DNA of 64,000 nt from Ptiloglossa arizonensis (Eukaryota > Arthropoda > Insecta > Hymenoptera > Colletidae). Shown piece after piece: positions 33,760 through 46,750 of this stretch. The DNA is taken from NCBI RefSeq assembly GCF_051014685.1, contig NW_027478396.1, positions 806,001-870,000 on the forward strand, written 5' to 3'. A program made the translations under genes and the position numbers. The notes beneath the pieces were generated by a model. That model was not told where the DNA came from. It was given only the letters and a program-made list of their open reading frames with translations, and searched no databases. Each line of letters begins with the position of its first letter. Positions within the stretch are counted from its first letter, which is position 1.

Positions 33760-36700
33760 TCGTTTCTCCATTTATTTCTCCGTTTCTCCGTTCCTTTCTT
33801 CGTTACTCCGTTTCTTTCATCGTATCTCCGTTTCTTTCTTCGTTTTCTGTTTCTTTCTTCGTTTCTCCGTTTCTTTCTTCGTTTCTTCGTTTCTTTTCTC
33901 GAATCTCCGTTTCCTTGTTCGTTTCTCCGTTTATTTCTTCGTTTCCCCATTTATTTCTCCGTTTCTCCGTTTCTTTGTTCGTTTCTCCGTTTCTGTGTTC
34001 GTTTCTCCGTTTCTTTGTTCGTTTCTCCGTTTCTTTCTTCGTTTCTCCGTTTCTTTCTTCGTTTCTCCGTTTCTTTCTTCGTTTCTCCATTTATTTCTTC
34101 GATTCTCCGTTTCTTTCTTCGTTTCTCCGTTTCCTGGTTCGTTTCTCCGTTTGTTTCTTCGTTTCTCCATTTATTTCTCCGTTTCTCCGTTTCTTTCTTC
34201 GTTTCTCCGTTTCTTTCTTCGTTTCTCCGTTTCTTTGTACGTTACTCCGGTTCTTTCTTCGTTTCTCCGTTTCTTTCTTCGTTACTCCGTTTCTTTCATC
34301 GTATCTCCGATTCTTTCTTCGTTTCTCCGTTTCTTTCTTCGTTTCTCCGTTTGCTTCTTCGATTCTCCGTTTCTTTCTTCGTTTCTCCGTTTCTCCGTTT
34401 CTCCGTTTCTCGGTTTATTCCTTCGTTTCTCCATTTATTTCTCCGATTCTCCGTTTCATTCTTCGTTTCTTCGTTTCTTTCATCGTTACTCCATTTCTTC
34501 CTCCGATTCTCGGTTTGTTTCTTCGTTTCTTCGTTTCTTTCTTCGTTACTCCGTTTCTTTCTTCGTTTCTCCGTTTCTTTCTTCGTTTCTCCGTTTCTTT
34601 CACCGTTTCTCCGTCTCTTTCTTCGATTCTCCGTTTCTTTCTTCGTTTCTCCTTTCCTGGTTCGTTTCTCCGTTTATTTCTTCGTTTCTCCGTTTATTTC
34701 TTCGTTTCTCCATTTATTTCTTCGTTTCTCCGTTTCTTTCTTCGTTTCTCCGTTTCTTTCTTCGTTTCTCCGTTTCTTTCTTCGTTTCTCCGTTTTTTTC
34801 TTCGTTTCTCCGTTTCTTTCTTCGTTTCTCCGTTTCTTCCTTCGTTTCATCGTTTCTCCGTCTCCCCGTTTCTCGGTTTATTCCTTCGTTTCTCCATTTA
34901 TTTCTCCGATTCTCCGTTTCTTTCTTCGTTTCTTCGTTTCTTTCATCGTTACTGCGTTTCTTTCTTCGTCTCTCCGTTTCTTTCTTCGTTTCTCCGTTTC
35001 TTTGTTCATTTCTCGGTTTCTTTGTTCGTTTCTCCGTTTCGTTCTTCGTTTCTTTCTTCGTTACTCCGTTTCTTTCTTCGTTTCTCCGTTTCTTACTTCG
35101 TTTCTCCGTTTCTTTCTTCGTTTCTCCGTTAATTTCTTCGTTTCTCCATTTATTTCCCCGTTTCTCCGTTTCTTTCTTCGTTTCTCCGTTTCTTTCTTCG
35201 CTTCTCGGTTTCTTTGTTCGTTTCTCCGTTTATTTCTTCGTTTCTCCATTTATTTCTCCGTTCCTCCGTTTCTTTCTTCGTTTCTCCGTTTCTTTCTTCG
35301 TTTCTCCGTTTCTTTCTTCGTTTCTCCGTTTATTTCTTCGTTTCTCCATTTATTTCTCCGTTTCTCCGTTTCCTGGTTCGTTTCTCCGTTTGTTTCTTCG
35401 TTTCTCCATTTATTTCTCCGTTTCTCCGTTTCTTTGTTCGTTTCCCCGTTTCTGTGTTCGTTTCTCCGTTTCTTTGTTCGTTTCTCCGTTTCTTTCTTCG
35501 CTTCTCCGTTTCTTTCTTCGCTTCTCCGTTTCTTCCTTCGTTTCTCCGTTTCTTTCTTCGTATCTCCGTTTCTTTCTTCGTTTCTCCGTTTCTTTCTTCG
35601 TTTCTCCATTTCTTTCTTCGATTCTCCGTTTCTTTCTTCGTTTCTCCGTTTCCTGGTTCGGTTCTCCGTTTGTTTCTTCGTTTCTCCATTTATTTCTCCG
35701 TTTCTCCGTTTCTTTCTTCGTTTCTCCGTTTCTTTCTTCGTTTCTCCGTTTCTTTGTACGTTACTCCGGTTCTTTCTTCGTTTCTCCGTTTCTTTCTTCG
35801 TTACTCCGTTTCTTTCATCGTATCTCCGATTCTTTCTTCGTTTCTCCGTTTCTTTCTTCGTTTCTCCGTTTGCTTCTTCGATTCTCCGTTTCTTTCTTCG
35901 TTTCTCCGTTTCTCCGTTTCTCCGTTTCTCGGTTTATTCCTTCGTTTCTCCATTTATTTCTCCGATTCTCCGTTTCATTCTTCGTTTCTTCGTTTCTTTC
36001 ATCGTTACTCCATTTCTTCCTCCGATTCTCGGTTTGTTTCTTCGTTTCTTCGTTTCTTTCTTCGTTACTCCGTTTCTTTCTTCGTTTCTCCGTTTCTTTC
36101 TTCGTTTCTCCGTTTCTTTCATCGTTTCTCCGTCTCTTTCTTCGATTCTCCGTTTCTTTCTTCGTTTCTCCGTTTCCTGGTTCGTTTCTCCGTTTATTTC
36201 TTCGTTTCTCCGTTTATTTCTTCGTTTCTCCATTTATTTCTTCGTTTCTCCGTTTCTTTCTTCGTTTCTCCGTTTCTTTCTTCGTTTCTCCGTTTCTTTC
36301 TTCGTTTCTCCGTTTTTTTCTTCGTTTCTCCGTTTCTTTCTTCGTTTCTCCGTTTCTTCCTTCGTTTCATCGTTTCTCCGTCTCCCCGTTCCTCGGTTTA
36401 TTCCTTCGTTTCTCCATTTATTTCTCCGATTCTCCGTTTCTTTCTTCGTTTCTTCGTTTCTTTCATCTTTACTGCGTTTCTTTCTTCGTCTCTCCGTTTC
36501 TTTCTTCGTTTCTCCGTTTCTTTGTTCATTTCTCGGTTTCTTTGTTCGTTTCTCCGTTTCTTTCTTCGCTTCTCAGTTTCTTTGTTCGTTTCTCCGTTTA
36601 TTTCTTCGTTTCTCCATTTATTTCTCCTTTTCTCCGTTTCTTTCTTCGTTACTCCGTTCTTTCTTCGTTTCTCCGTTTCTTTCTTCGTTTCTCCGTTTCT

Positions 36701-38719
36701 TTCTTCGTTTCTCCGTTTCTTCCTTCGTTTCTCCGTTTCTTTGTTCGTTTCTCCGTTTCTTTCTTCGTTTCTTCGTTTCTTTCTTCGTTTCTTCATTTCT
36801 TTCTTCGTTTCTCCGTTTCTTTCTTCGTTTCTCCGTTTGCTTGTTCGTTTCTCCATTCATTTCTTCGTTTCTCCATTTATTTCACCGTTTCTCCGTTTCT
36901 TTCTTCGTTTCTCCGTTTCCTTGTTCGTTACTCCGTTGGTTTCTTCGTTTCTCCATTTATTTCTCCGTTTCTCCATTTCTTCCTTCGTTTCTCCATTTCT
37001 TTCTTCGTTTCTCCGTTTCTTTCTTCGTTTCTCCGTTTCTTTCTCCGATTCTCCGTTTATTTCTTCGTTTCTCCGTTGCTTTCTTCGTTTCTCCGTTTAT
37101 TTCTCCGATTCTCCGTTTCTTTCTTCGTTTCTTCGTTTCTTTCACCGTTACTCCGTTTCTTTCTTCGTTTCTCCGTTTCTTTCTTCGTTTCTGCGTTTCT
37201 TTGTTCATTTCTCGGTTTCTTTGTTCGTTTCTCCGTTTATTTCTTCGCTTCTCGGTTTCTTTGTTCGTTTCTCCGTTTATTTCTTCGTTTCTCCATTTGT
37301 TTCTCCGTTCCTCCGTTTCTTTCTTCGTTTCTCCGTTTCTTTCTTCGTTTCTCCGTTTCTTTCTTCGTTTCTCCGTTTATTTCCTCGTTTCTCCATTTAT
37401 TTCTCCGTTCCTCCGTTTCTTTCTTCGTTTCTCCGTTTCTTTCTTCGTTTCTCCGTTTCTTTCTTCGTTTCTCCGTTTATTTCTTCGTTTCTCCATTTAT
37501 TTCTCCGTTTCTCCGTTCCTTTCTTCGTTACTCCGTTTCTTTCATCGTATCTCCGTTTCTTTCTTCGTTTTCTGTTTCTTTCTTCGTTTCTCCGTTTCTT
37601 TCTTCGTTTCTTCGTATCTTTTTCCGAATCTCCGTTTCCTTGTTCGCTTCTCCGTTTATTTCTTCGTTTCTCCATTTATTTCTCCGTTTCTCCGTTTCTT
37701 TGTTCGTTTCTCCGTTTCTGTGTTCGTTTCTCCGTTTCTTTGTTCGTTTCTCCGTTTCTTTCTTCGTTTCTCCGTTTCTTTCTTCGCTTCTCCGTTTCTT
37801 CCTTCGTTTCTCCGTTTCTTTCTTCGTATCTCCGTTTCTTTCTTCGTTTCTCCGTTTCTTTCTTCGTTTCTCCATTTCTTTCTTCGATTCTCCGTTTCTT
37901 TCTTCGTTTCTCCGTTTCCTGGTTCGTTTCTCCGTTTGTTTCTTCGTTTCTCCATTTATTTCTCCGTTTCTCCGTTTCTTTCTTCGTTTCTCCGTTTCTT
38001 TCTTCGTTTCTCCGTTTCTTTGTTCGTTACTCCGGTTCTTTCGTCGTTTCTCCGTTTCTTTGTTCGTTACTCCGTTTCTTTCATCGTATCTCCGTTTCTT
38101 TCTTCATTTCTCCGTTTCTTTCTTCGTTTCTCCGTTTGCTTCTTCGATTCTCCGTTTATTTTTTCGTTTCTCCGTTTCTTTCTTCGTTTCTCCGTTTCTT
38201 TCTTCGTTTCTCCGTTTGCTTCTTCGATTCTCTGTGTATTTTTTCGTTTCTCCGTTTCTTTCTTCGTTTCTCCGTTTATTTCTTCGTTTCTCCGTTTCTT
38301 TCTTCGTTTCTTCGTTTCTTTCTTCATTTCTCCGTTTCTTTCTTCGTTTCTCCGTTTCTTCCTTCGTTTCATCGTTTCTCCGTTTGTCCGTTTCTCGGTT
38401 TATTCCTTCGTTTCTCCATTTATTTCTCCGATTCTCCGATTCTTTCTTCGTTACTCCGTTTCTTTCATCGTATCTCCGATTCTTTCCTCGTTTCTCCGTT
38501 TCTTTCTTCGTTTCTCCGTTTCTTTGTTCATTTCTCGGTTTCTTTGTTCGTTTCTCCGTTTCTTTCTTCGCTTCTCAGTTTCTTTGTTCGTTTCTCCGTT
38601 TATTTCTTCGTTTCTCCATTTATTTCTCCGTTTCTTTCTTCGTTACTCCGGTTCTTTCTTCGTTTCTCCGTTTCTTTCTTCGTTTCTCCGTTTCTTTCTT
38701 CGTTTCTCCGTTTCTTTCT
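33760..38719 (+). repeat. 4,960-bp tandem duplication, copy A
   Basis: Matches 38,720-43,679 at an offset of 4,960 bp, becoming 4,961 after a 1-bp difference near 34,650 and 4,960 again after one near 43,175. Landmarks in order include TCTCGAATCTCCG, TTTCCTGGTTCG, TTTGTACGTTACTCCGG, CATTTCTTCCTCCGATTC, CTCCCCGTTTCTCGG and TTTCTCGGTTTATTCC. Internally this unit is again made of shorter repeats. Confidence 0.92.
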
Positions 38720-41700
38720 TCGTTTCTCCATTTATTTCTCCGTTTCTCCGTTCCTTTCTTCGTTACTCCGTTTCTTTCATCGTATCTCCGTTTCTTTCTT
38801 CGTTTTCTGTTTCTTTCTTCGTTTCTCCGTTTCTTTCTTCGTTTCTTCGTTTCTTTTCTCGAATCTCCGTTTCCTTGTTCGTTTCTCCGTTTATTTCTTC
38901 GTTTCCCCATTTATTTCTCCGTTTCTCCGTTTCTTTGTTCGTTTCTCCGTTTCTGTGTTCGTTTCTCCGTTTCTTTGTTCGTTTCTCCGTTTCTTTCTTC
39001 GTTTCTCCGTTTCTTTCTTCGTTTCTCCGTTTCTTTCTTCGTTTCTCCATTTATTTCTTCGATTCTCCGTTTCTTTCTTCGTTTCTCCGTTTCCTGGTTC
39101 GTTTCTCCGTTTGTTTCTTCGTTTCTCCATTTATTTCTCCGTTTCTCCGTTTCTTTCTTCGTTTCTCCGTTTCTTTCTTCGTTTCTCCGTTTCTTTGTAC
39201 GTTACCCCGGTTCTTTCTTCGTTTCTCCGTTTCTTTCTTCGTTACTCCGTTTCTTTCATCGTATCTCCGATTCTTTCTTCGTTTCTCCGTTTCTTTCTTC
39301 GTTTCTCCGTTTGCTTCTTCGATTCTCCGTTTCTTTCTTCGTTTCTCCGTTTCTCCGTTTCTCCGTTTCTCGGTTTATTCCTTCGTTTCTCCATTTATTT
39401 CTCCGATTCTCCGTTTCATTCTTCGTTTCTTCGTTTCTTTCATCGTTACTCCATTTCTTCCTCCGATTCTCGGTTTGTTTCTTCGTTTCTTCGTTTCTTT
39501 CTTCGTTACTCCGTTTCTTTCTTCGTTTCTCCGTTTCTTTCTTCGTTTCTCCGTTTCTTTCATCGTTTCTCCGTCTCTTTCTTCGATTCTCCGTTTCTTT
39601 CTTCGTTTCTCCGTTTCCAGGTTCGTTTCTCCGTTTATTTCTTCGTTTCTCCGTTTATTTCTTCGTTTCTCCATTTATTTCTTCGTTTCTCCGTTTCTTT
39701 CTTCGTTTCTCCGTTTCTTTCTTCGTTTCTCCGTTTCTTTCTTCGTTTCTCCGTTTTTTTCTTCGTTTCTCCGTTTCTTTCTTCGTTTCTCCGTTTCTTC
39801 CTTCGTTTCATCGTTTCTCCGTCTCCCCGTTTCTCGGTTTATTCCTTCGTTTCTCCATTTATTTCTCCGATTCTCCGTTTCTTTCTTCGTTTCTTCGTTT
39901 CTTTCATCGTTACTGCGTTTCTTTCTTCGTCTCTCCGTTTCTTTCTTCGTTTCTCCGTTTCTTTGTTCATTTCTCGGTTTCTTTGTTCGTTTCTCCGTTT
40001 CGTTCTTCGTTTCTTTCTTCGTTACTCCGTTTCTTTCTTCGTTTCTCCGTTTCTTACTTCGTTTCTCCGTTTCTTTCTTCGTTTCTCCGTTAATTTCTTC
40101 GTTTCTCCATTTATTTCCCCGTTTCTCCGTTTCTTTCTTCGTTTCTCCGTTTCTTTCTTCGCTTCTCGGTTTCTTTGTTCGTTTCTCCGTTTATTTCTTC
40201 GTTTCTCCATTTATTTCTCCGTTCCTCCGTTTCTTTCTTCGTTTCTCCGTTTCTTTCTTCGTTTCTCCGTTTCTTTCTTCGTTTCTCCGTTTATTTCTTC
40301 GTTTCTCCATTTATTTCTCCGTTTCTCCGTTTCCTGGTTCGTTTCTCCGTTTGTTTCTTCGTTTCTCCATTTATTTCTCCGTTTCTCCGTTTCTTTGTTC
40401 GTTTCCCCGTTTCTGTGTTCGTTTCTCCGTTTCTTTGTTCGTTTCTCCGTTTCTTTCTTCGTTTCTCCGTTTCTTTCTTCGCTTCTCCGTTTCTTCCTTC
40501 GTTTCTCCGTTTCTTTCTTCGTATCTCCGTTTCTTTCTTCGTTTCTCCGTTTCTTTCTTCGTTTCTCCATTTCTTTCTTCGATTCTCCGTTTCTTTCTTC
40601 GTTTCTCCGTTTCCTGGTTCGTTTCTCCGTTTGTTTCTTCGTTTCTCCATTTATTTCTCCGTTTCTCCGTTTCTTTCTTCGTTTCTCCGTTTCTTTCTTC
40701 GTTTCTCCGTTTCTTTGTACGTTACTCCGGTTCTTTCTTCGTTTCTCCGTTTCTTTCTTCGTTACTCCGTTTCTTTCATCGTATCTCCGATTCTTTCTTC
40801 GTTTCTCCGTTTCTTTCTTCGTTTCTCCGTTTGCTTCTTCGATTCTCCGTTTCTTTCTTCGTTTCTCCGTTTCTCCGTTTCTCCGTTTCTCGGTTTATTC
40901 CTTCGTTTCTCCATTTATTTCTCCGATTCTCCGTTTCATTCTTCGTTTCTTCGTTTCTTTCATCGTTACTCCATTTCTTCCTCCGATTCTCGGTTTGTTT
41001 CTTCGTTTCTTCGTTTCTTTCTTCGTTACTCCGTTTCTTTCGTCGTTTCTCCGTTTCTTTCTTCGTTTCTCCGTTTCTTTCATCGTTTCTCCGTCTCTTT
41101 CTTCGATTCTCCGTTTCTTTCTTCGTTTCTCCGTTTCCTGGTTCGTTTCTCCGTTTATTTCTTCGTTTCTCCGTTTATTTCTTCGTTTCTCCATTTATTT
41201 CTTCGTTTCTCCGTTTCTTTCTTCGTTTCTCCGTTTCTTTCTTCGTTTCTCCGTTTCTTTCTTCGTTTCTCCGTTTTTTTCTTCGTTTCTCCGTTTCTTT
41301 CTTCGTTTCTCCGTTTCTTCCTTCGTTTCATCGTTTCTCCGTCTCCCCGTTCCTCGGTTTATTCCTTCGTTTCTCCATTTATTTCTCCGATTCTCCGTTT
41401 CTTTCTTCGTTTCTTCGTTTCTTTCATCGTTACTGCGTTTCTTTCTTCGTCTCTCCGTTTCTTTCTTCGTTTCTCCGTTTCTTTGTTCATTTCTCGGTTT
41501 CTTTGTTCGTTTCTCCGTTTCTTTCTTCGCTTCTCAGTTTCTTTGTTCGTTTCTCCGTTTATTTCTTCGTTTCTCCATTTATTTCTCCGTTTCTCCGTTT
41601 CTTTCTTCGTTACTCCGTTCTTTCTTCGTTTCTCCGTTTCTTTCTTCGTTTCTCCGTTTCTTTCTTCGTTTCTCCGTTTCTTCCTTCGTTTCTCCGTTTC

Positions 41701-43712
41701 TTTGTTCGTTTCTCCGTTTCTTTCTTCGTTTCTTCGTTTCTTTCTTCGTTTCTTCATTTCTTTCTTCGTTTCTCCGTTTCTTTCTTCGTTTCTCCGTTTG
41801 CTTGTTCGTTTCTCCATTCATTTCTTCGTTTCTCCATTTATTTCACCGTTTCTCCGTTTCTTTCTTCGTTTCTCCGTTTCCTTGTTCGTTACTCCGTTGG
41901 TTTCTTCGTTTCTCCATTTATTTCTCCGTTTCTCCATTTCTTCCTTCGTTTCTCCATTTCTTTCTTCGTTTCTCCGTTTCTTTCTTCGTTTCTCCGTTTC
42001 TTTCTCCGATTCTCCGTTTATTTCTTCGTTTCTCCGTTGCTTTCTTCGTTTCTCCGTTTATTTCTCCGATTCTCCGTTTCTTTCTTCGTTTCTTCGTTTC
42101 TTTCACCGTTACTCCGTTTCTTTCTTCGTTTCTCCGTTTCTTTCTTCGTTTCTGCGTTTCTTTGTTCATTTCTCGGTTTCTTTGTTCGTTTCTCCGTTTA
42201 TTTCTTCGCTTCTCGGTTTCTTTGTTCGTTTCTCCGTTTATTTCTTCGTTTCTCCATTTGTTTCTCCGTTCCTCCGTTTCTTTCTTCGTTTCTCCGTTTC
42301 TTTCTTCGTTTCTCCGTTTCTTTCTTCGTTTCTCCGTTTATTTCCTCGTTTCTCCATTTATTTCTCCGTTCCTCCGTTTCTTTCTTCGTTTCTCCGTTTC
42401 TTTCTTCGTTTCTCCGTTTCTTTCTTCGTTTCTCCGTTTATTTCTTCGTTTCTCCATTTATTTCTCCGTTTCTCCGTTCCTTTCTTCGTTACTCCGTTTC
42501 TTTCATCGTATCTCCGTTTCTTTCTTCGTTTTCTGTTTCTTTCTTAGTTTCTCCGTTTCTTTCTTCGTTTCTTCGTATCTTTTTCCGAATCTCCGTTTCC
42601 TTGTTCGCTTCTCCGTTTATTTCTTCGTTTCTCCATTTATTTCTCCGTTTCTCCGTTTCTTTGTTCGTTTCTCCGTTTCTGTGTTCGTTTCTCCGTTTCT
42701 TTGTTCGTTTCTCCGTTTCTTTCTTCGTTTCTCCGTTTCTTTCTTCGCTTCTCCGTTTCTTCCTTCGTTTCTCCGTTTCTTTCTTCGTATCTCCGTTTCT
42801 TTCTTCGTTTCTCCGTTTCTTTCTTCGTTTCTCCATTTCTTTCTTCGATTCTCCGTTTCTTTCTTCGTTTCTCCGTTTCCTGGTTCGTTTCTCCGTTTGT
42901 TTCTTCGTTTCTCCATTTATTTCTCCGTTTCTCCGTTTCTTTCTTCGTTTCTCCGTTTCTTTCTTCGTTTCTCCGTTTCTTTGTTCGTTACTCCGGTTCT
43001 TTCGTCGTTTCTCCGTTTCTTTCTTCGTTACTCCGTTTCTTTCATCGTATCTCCGTTTCTTTCTTCATTTCTCCGTTTCTTTCTTCGTTTCTCCGTTTGC
43101 TTCTTCGATTCTCCGTTTATTTTTTCGTTTCTCCGTTTCTTTCTTCGTTTCTCCGTTTCTTTCTTCGTTTCTCCGTTGCTTCTTCGATTCTCTGTTTATT
43201 TATTCGTTTCTCCGTTTCTTTCTTCGTTTCTCCGTTTATTTCTTCGTTTCTCCGTTTCTTTCTTCGTTTCTTCGTTTCTTTCTTCATTTCTCCGTTTCTT
43301 TCTTCGTTTCTCCGTTTCTTCCTTCGTTTCATCGTTTCTCCGTTTGTCCGTTTCTCGGTTTATTCCTTCGTTTCTCCATTTATTTCTCCGATTCTCCGAT
43401 TCTTTCTTCGTTACTCCGTTTCTTTCATCGTATCTCCGATTCTTTCCTCGTTTCTCCGTTTCTTTCTTCGTTTCTCCGTTTCTTTGTTCATTTCTCGGTT
43501 TCTTTGTTCGTTTCTCCGTTTCTTTCTTCGCTTCTCAGTTTCTTTGTTCGTTTCTCCGTTTATTTCTTCGTTTCTCCATTTATTTCTCCGTTTCTTTCTT
43601 CGTTACTCCGGTTCTTTCTTCGTTTCTCCGTTTCTTTCTTCGTTTCTCCGTTTCTTTCTTCGTTTCTCCGTTTCTTTCTTCGTTTCTCCATTTATTTCTC
43701 CGTTTCTCCGTT
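38720..43712 (+). repeat. 4,960-bp tandem duplication, copy B
   Basis: Nearly identical to copy A. Differences seen by eye are few: 39,563 reads T where copy A has C at 34,603; GTTACCCCGG near 39,205 against GTTACTCCGG; TTTCGTCG against TTTCTTCG near 41,040; CATCGTTACTGCG against CATCTTTACTGCG near 41,428; and TTCTTAGTTTC near 42,545 against TTCTTCGTTTC. Homology ends at about 43,712, where TTTCTTTGTTCG replaces TTCCTTTCTTCG. Confidence 0.92.
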
Positions 43713-44743
43713 TCTTTGTTCGTTTCTCCGCTTCTTTGTTCATTTCTCCGTTTCTTTCTTCGTTTCTCTGTTTCTTTGTTCGATTCTCCGTTTCTTTCTT
43801 CGTTTCTCCGTTTCTTTCTTCTTTTCTCCGTTTCTTTGTTCGTTTCTCCGTTTCTTTGTTCGTTTCTCCGTTTATTTCTTCGTTTCTCCATTTATATCTT
43901 CGATTCTCCGTTTCTTTCTTCGTTTCTCCGTTTCTTTCTTCGCTTCTCAGTTTCTTTGTTCGTTTCTCCGTTTATTTCTTCGTTTCTCCATTTATTTCTC
44001 CGTTTCTTTCTTCGTTACTCCGGTTCTTTCGTCGTTTCTTCGTTTCTTTCATCGTTACTCCGTTTCTTCCACCGATTCTCGGTTTCTTTCTTCGTTTCTT
44101 CGTTTATTTCTTCGTTTCTCCGTTTCTTTCTTCGTTTCTTCGTTTCTTTCATCGTTACTCCGTTTCTTCCTCCGATTCTCGGTTTCTTTCTTCGTTTCTT
44201 CGTTTCTTTCTTCGTTACTCCGTTTCTTTCTTCGTTTCTCCGTTTATTTCTTCGTTTCTCCATTTATATCTCCGTTTCTCCGATTCTTTCTTCGTTACTC
44301 CGTTTCTTTCATCGTATCTCCGTTTATTTCTTCGTTTCTCCATTTATTTCTCCGTTTCTCCGTTTCTTTCTTCGTTTCTCCGTTTCTTTCTTCGTTTCTC
44401 CGTTTCTTTGTTCGTTTCTCCGTTTATTTCTTCGTTTCTCCATTTATATCTCCGTTTCTCCGATTCTTTCTTCGTTACTCCGTTTCTTTCATCGTATCTC
44501 CGTTTCTTTCTTCGTTTCTCCGTTTCTTTCTTCGTTTCTCCATTTATTTCTCCGTTTCTCCGTTTCTTTGTTCGTTTCTCCGCTTCTTTGTTCATTTCTC
44601 CGTTTCTTTCTTCGTTTCTCTGTTTCTTTGTTCGATTCTCCGTTTCTTTCTTCGTTTCTCCGTTTCTTTCTTCTTTTCTCCGTTTCTTTGTTCGTTTCTC
44701 CGTTTCTTTGTTCGTTTCTCCGTTTATTTCTTCGTTTCTCCAT
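43580..44743 (+). repeat. 852-bp offset duplication
   Basis: The segment ending at 43,891 recurs ending at 44,743. Both hold CTCCGCTTCTTTGTTC, TTTCTCTGTTTC, TTTGTTCGATTCTCCG, TTTCTTCTTTTCTCC and CCATTTATATCTTCG in the same order. Confidence 0.75.
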
Positions 44744-45980
44744 TTATATCTTCGATTCTCCGTATCTTTCTTCGTTTCTCCGTTTCTTTCTTCGTTTCTC
44801 CGTTTCTTTGTTCGTTTCTCCGTTTATTTCTTCGTTTCTCCATTTATTTCTCCGTTTCTCCGTTTCTTTCTTCGTTTCTCCGTTTCTTTCTTCGTTTCTC
44901 CGTTTCTTTGTTCGTTTCTCCGTTTATTTCTTCGTTTCTCCATTTATATCTTCGATTCTCCGTTTCTTTCTTCGTTTCTCCGTTTCTTTCATCGCATCTA
45001 CGTTTCTTTCTTCGTTTCTCCGTTTCTTTCTTCGTTTCTCCGTTTCTTTCTTCGTTTCTCCATTTATTTCTTCGATTCTCCGTTTCTTTCTTCGTTTCTC
45101 CGTTTCTTTCTTCTTTTCTCCGTTTCTTTGTTCGTTTCTCCGTTTCCTTGTTCGTTTCTCCGTTTCTTTCTTCGTTTCTCCGTTTCTTTCTTCGTATCTC
45201 CGTTTCTTTCTTCGTTTCTCCGTTTCTTTCTTCGACTCTCCGTTTATTTGTTCGTTTCTTTCTTCGTTACTCTGTTTCTTTCTTCGTTTCTCCGTTTCTT
45301 TGTTCGTTTCTTTCTTCGTTTCTCTGTTTCTTTCTTCGTTTCACCGTTTCTTTCTTCGTTTCTCCGTTTCTTTGTTCGTTTCTCCGTTTATTTCTTCGTT
45401 TCTCCATTTATTTCTCCGTTTCTCCGTTTCTTTCTTCGTTTCTCCGTTTCTTTTTTCGTTTCTCCGTTTCTTTCTTCGTTTCTCCGTTTCTTTCTTCGTT
45501 TGTCCGTTTCTTTCTTCGTTTCTCCGTTTCTTTCTTCGACTCTCCGTTTCTTTGTTCGTTTCTTTCTTCGTTACTCTGTTTCTTTCTTCGTTTCTCCGTT
45601 TCTTTGTTCGTTTCTCTGTTTCTTTGTTCGTTTCTCCGTTTCTTTCTTCGTTTCTCCGTTTCTTTCTCCGTTTCTCCGTTTCTTTCTTCGTTTCTCCGTT
45701 TGCTTGTTCGTTTCTCCATTTATTTCTTCGTTTCTCTATTTATTTCTCCGATTCTCCGATTCTTTCTTCGTTTCTCAGTTTCTTTCTTCGTTTCTCCGTT
45801 TCTTTCTCCGTTTCTCCGTTTCTTTCTTCGTTTCTCCGTTTCTTTCTTCGTTTCTCCGTTTCTTTGTTCGTTTCTCCGTTTATTTCTTCGTTTCTCCATT
45901 TATTTCTGCGTTTCTCCGATTCTTCCTTCGTTACTCCGTTTCTTTCTTCGTTTCTCCGTTTCTTTTTTCGTTTCTCCGTT

Positions 45981-46750
45981 TCTTTCTTCGTATCTCCGTT
46001 TCTTTCTTCGTTTCTCCGTTTCTTTCTTCGTATCTCCGTTTCTTTCTTAGTTTCTCCGTTTCTTTGTTCGTTTCTCCGTTTCATTCTTCGTTTCTTCGTT
46101 TCTTTCTTCGTTACTCCGTTTCTTACTTCGTTTCTCCGTTTCCTTCTTCGTTTCTCCGTTTATTTCTTCGTTTCTCCATTTACTTCTCCGTTTCTCCGTT
46201 TCTATCTTCGTTTCTCCGTTTCTTTCTTCGTTTCTCCGTTTCTTTCTTCGTTACTCCGTTTCTTTGTCCGTTTCTCCGTTTCTTTCCTCGTTTCTCCGTA
46301 TATTTCTTCGTTTCTCCGTTTCATTCTTCGTTTCTGCGTTTCTTTGTTCGTTTCTCCGTTTCTTTGTTCGTTTCTCCGTTTCTTTCTCCGTTTCTCCGTT
46401 TCTTTGTTCGTTTCTCCGTTTCTTTGTTCGTTTCTCCGTTTCTCTCTTCGTATCTCCGTTTCTTTCTTCGTTTCTCCGTTTCTTTCTTCGTATCTCCGTT
46501 TCTTTCTTAGTTTCTCCGTTTCTTTGTTCGTTTCTCCGTTTCATTCTTCGTTTCTTCGTTTCTTTCTTCGTTACTCCGTTTCTTACTTCGTTTCTCCGTT
46601 TCCTTCTTCGTTTCTCCGTTTATTTCTTCGTTTCTCCATTTACTTCTCCGTTTCTCCGTTTCTATCTTCGTTTCTCCGTTTCTTTCTTCGTTTCTCCGTT
46701 TCTTTCTTCGTTACTCCGTTTCTTTGTCCGTTTCTCCGTTTCTTTCCTCG
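45981..46750 (+). repeat. 460-bp offset duplication
   Basis: TATCTCCG then TTTCTTAGTTTC, TTACTCCGTTTCTTACTTCG, TTTCCTTCTTCG, CCATTTACTTCTCCG and TTTCTTTGTCCG occur at 46,031-46,290 and again at 46,491-46,750. Confidence 0.85.
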
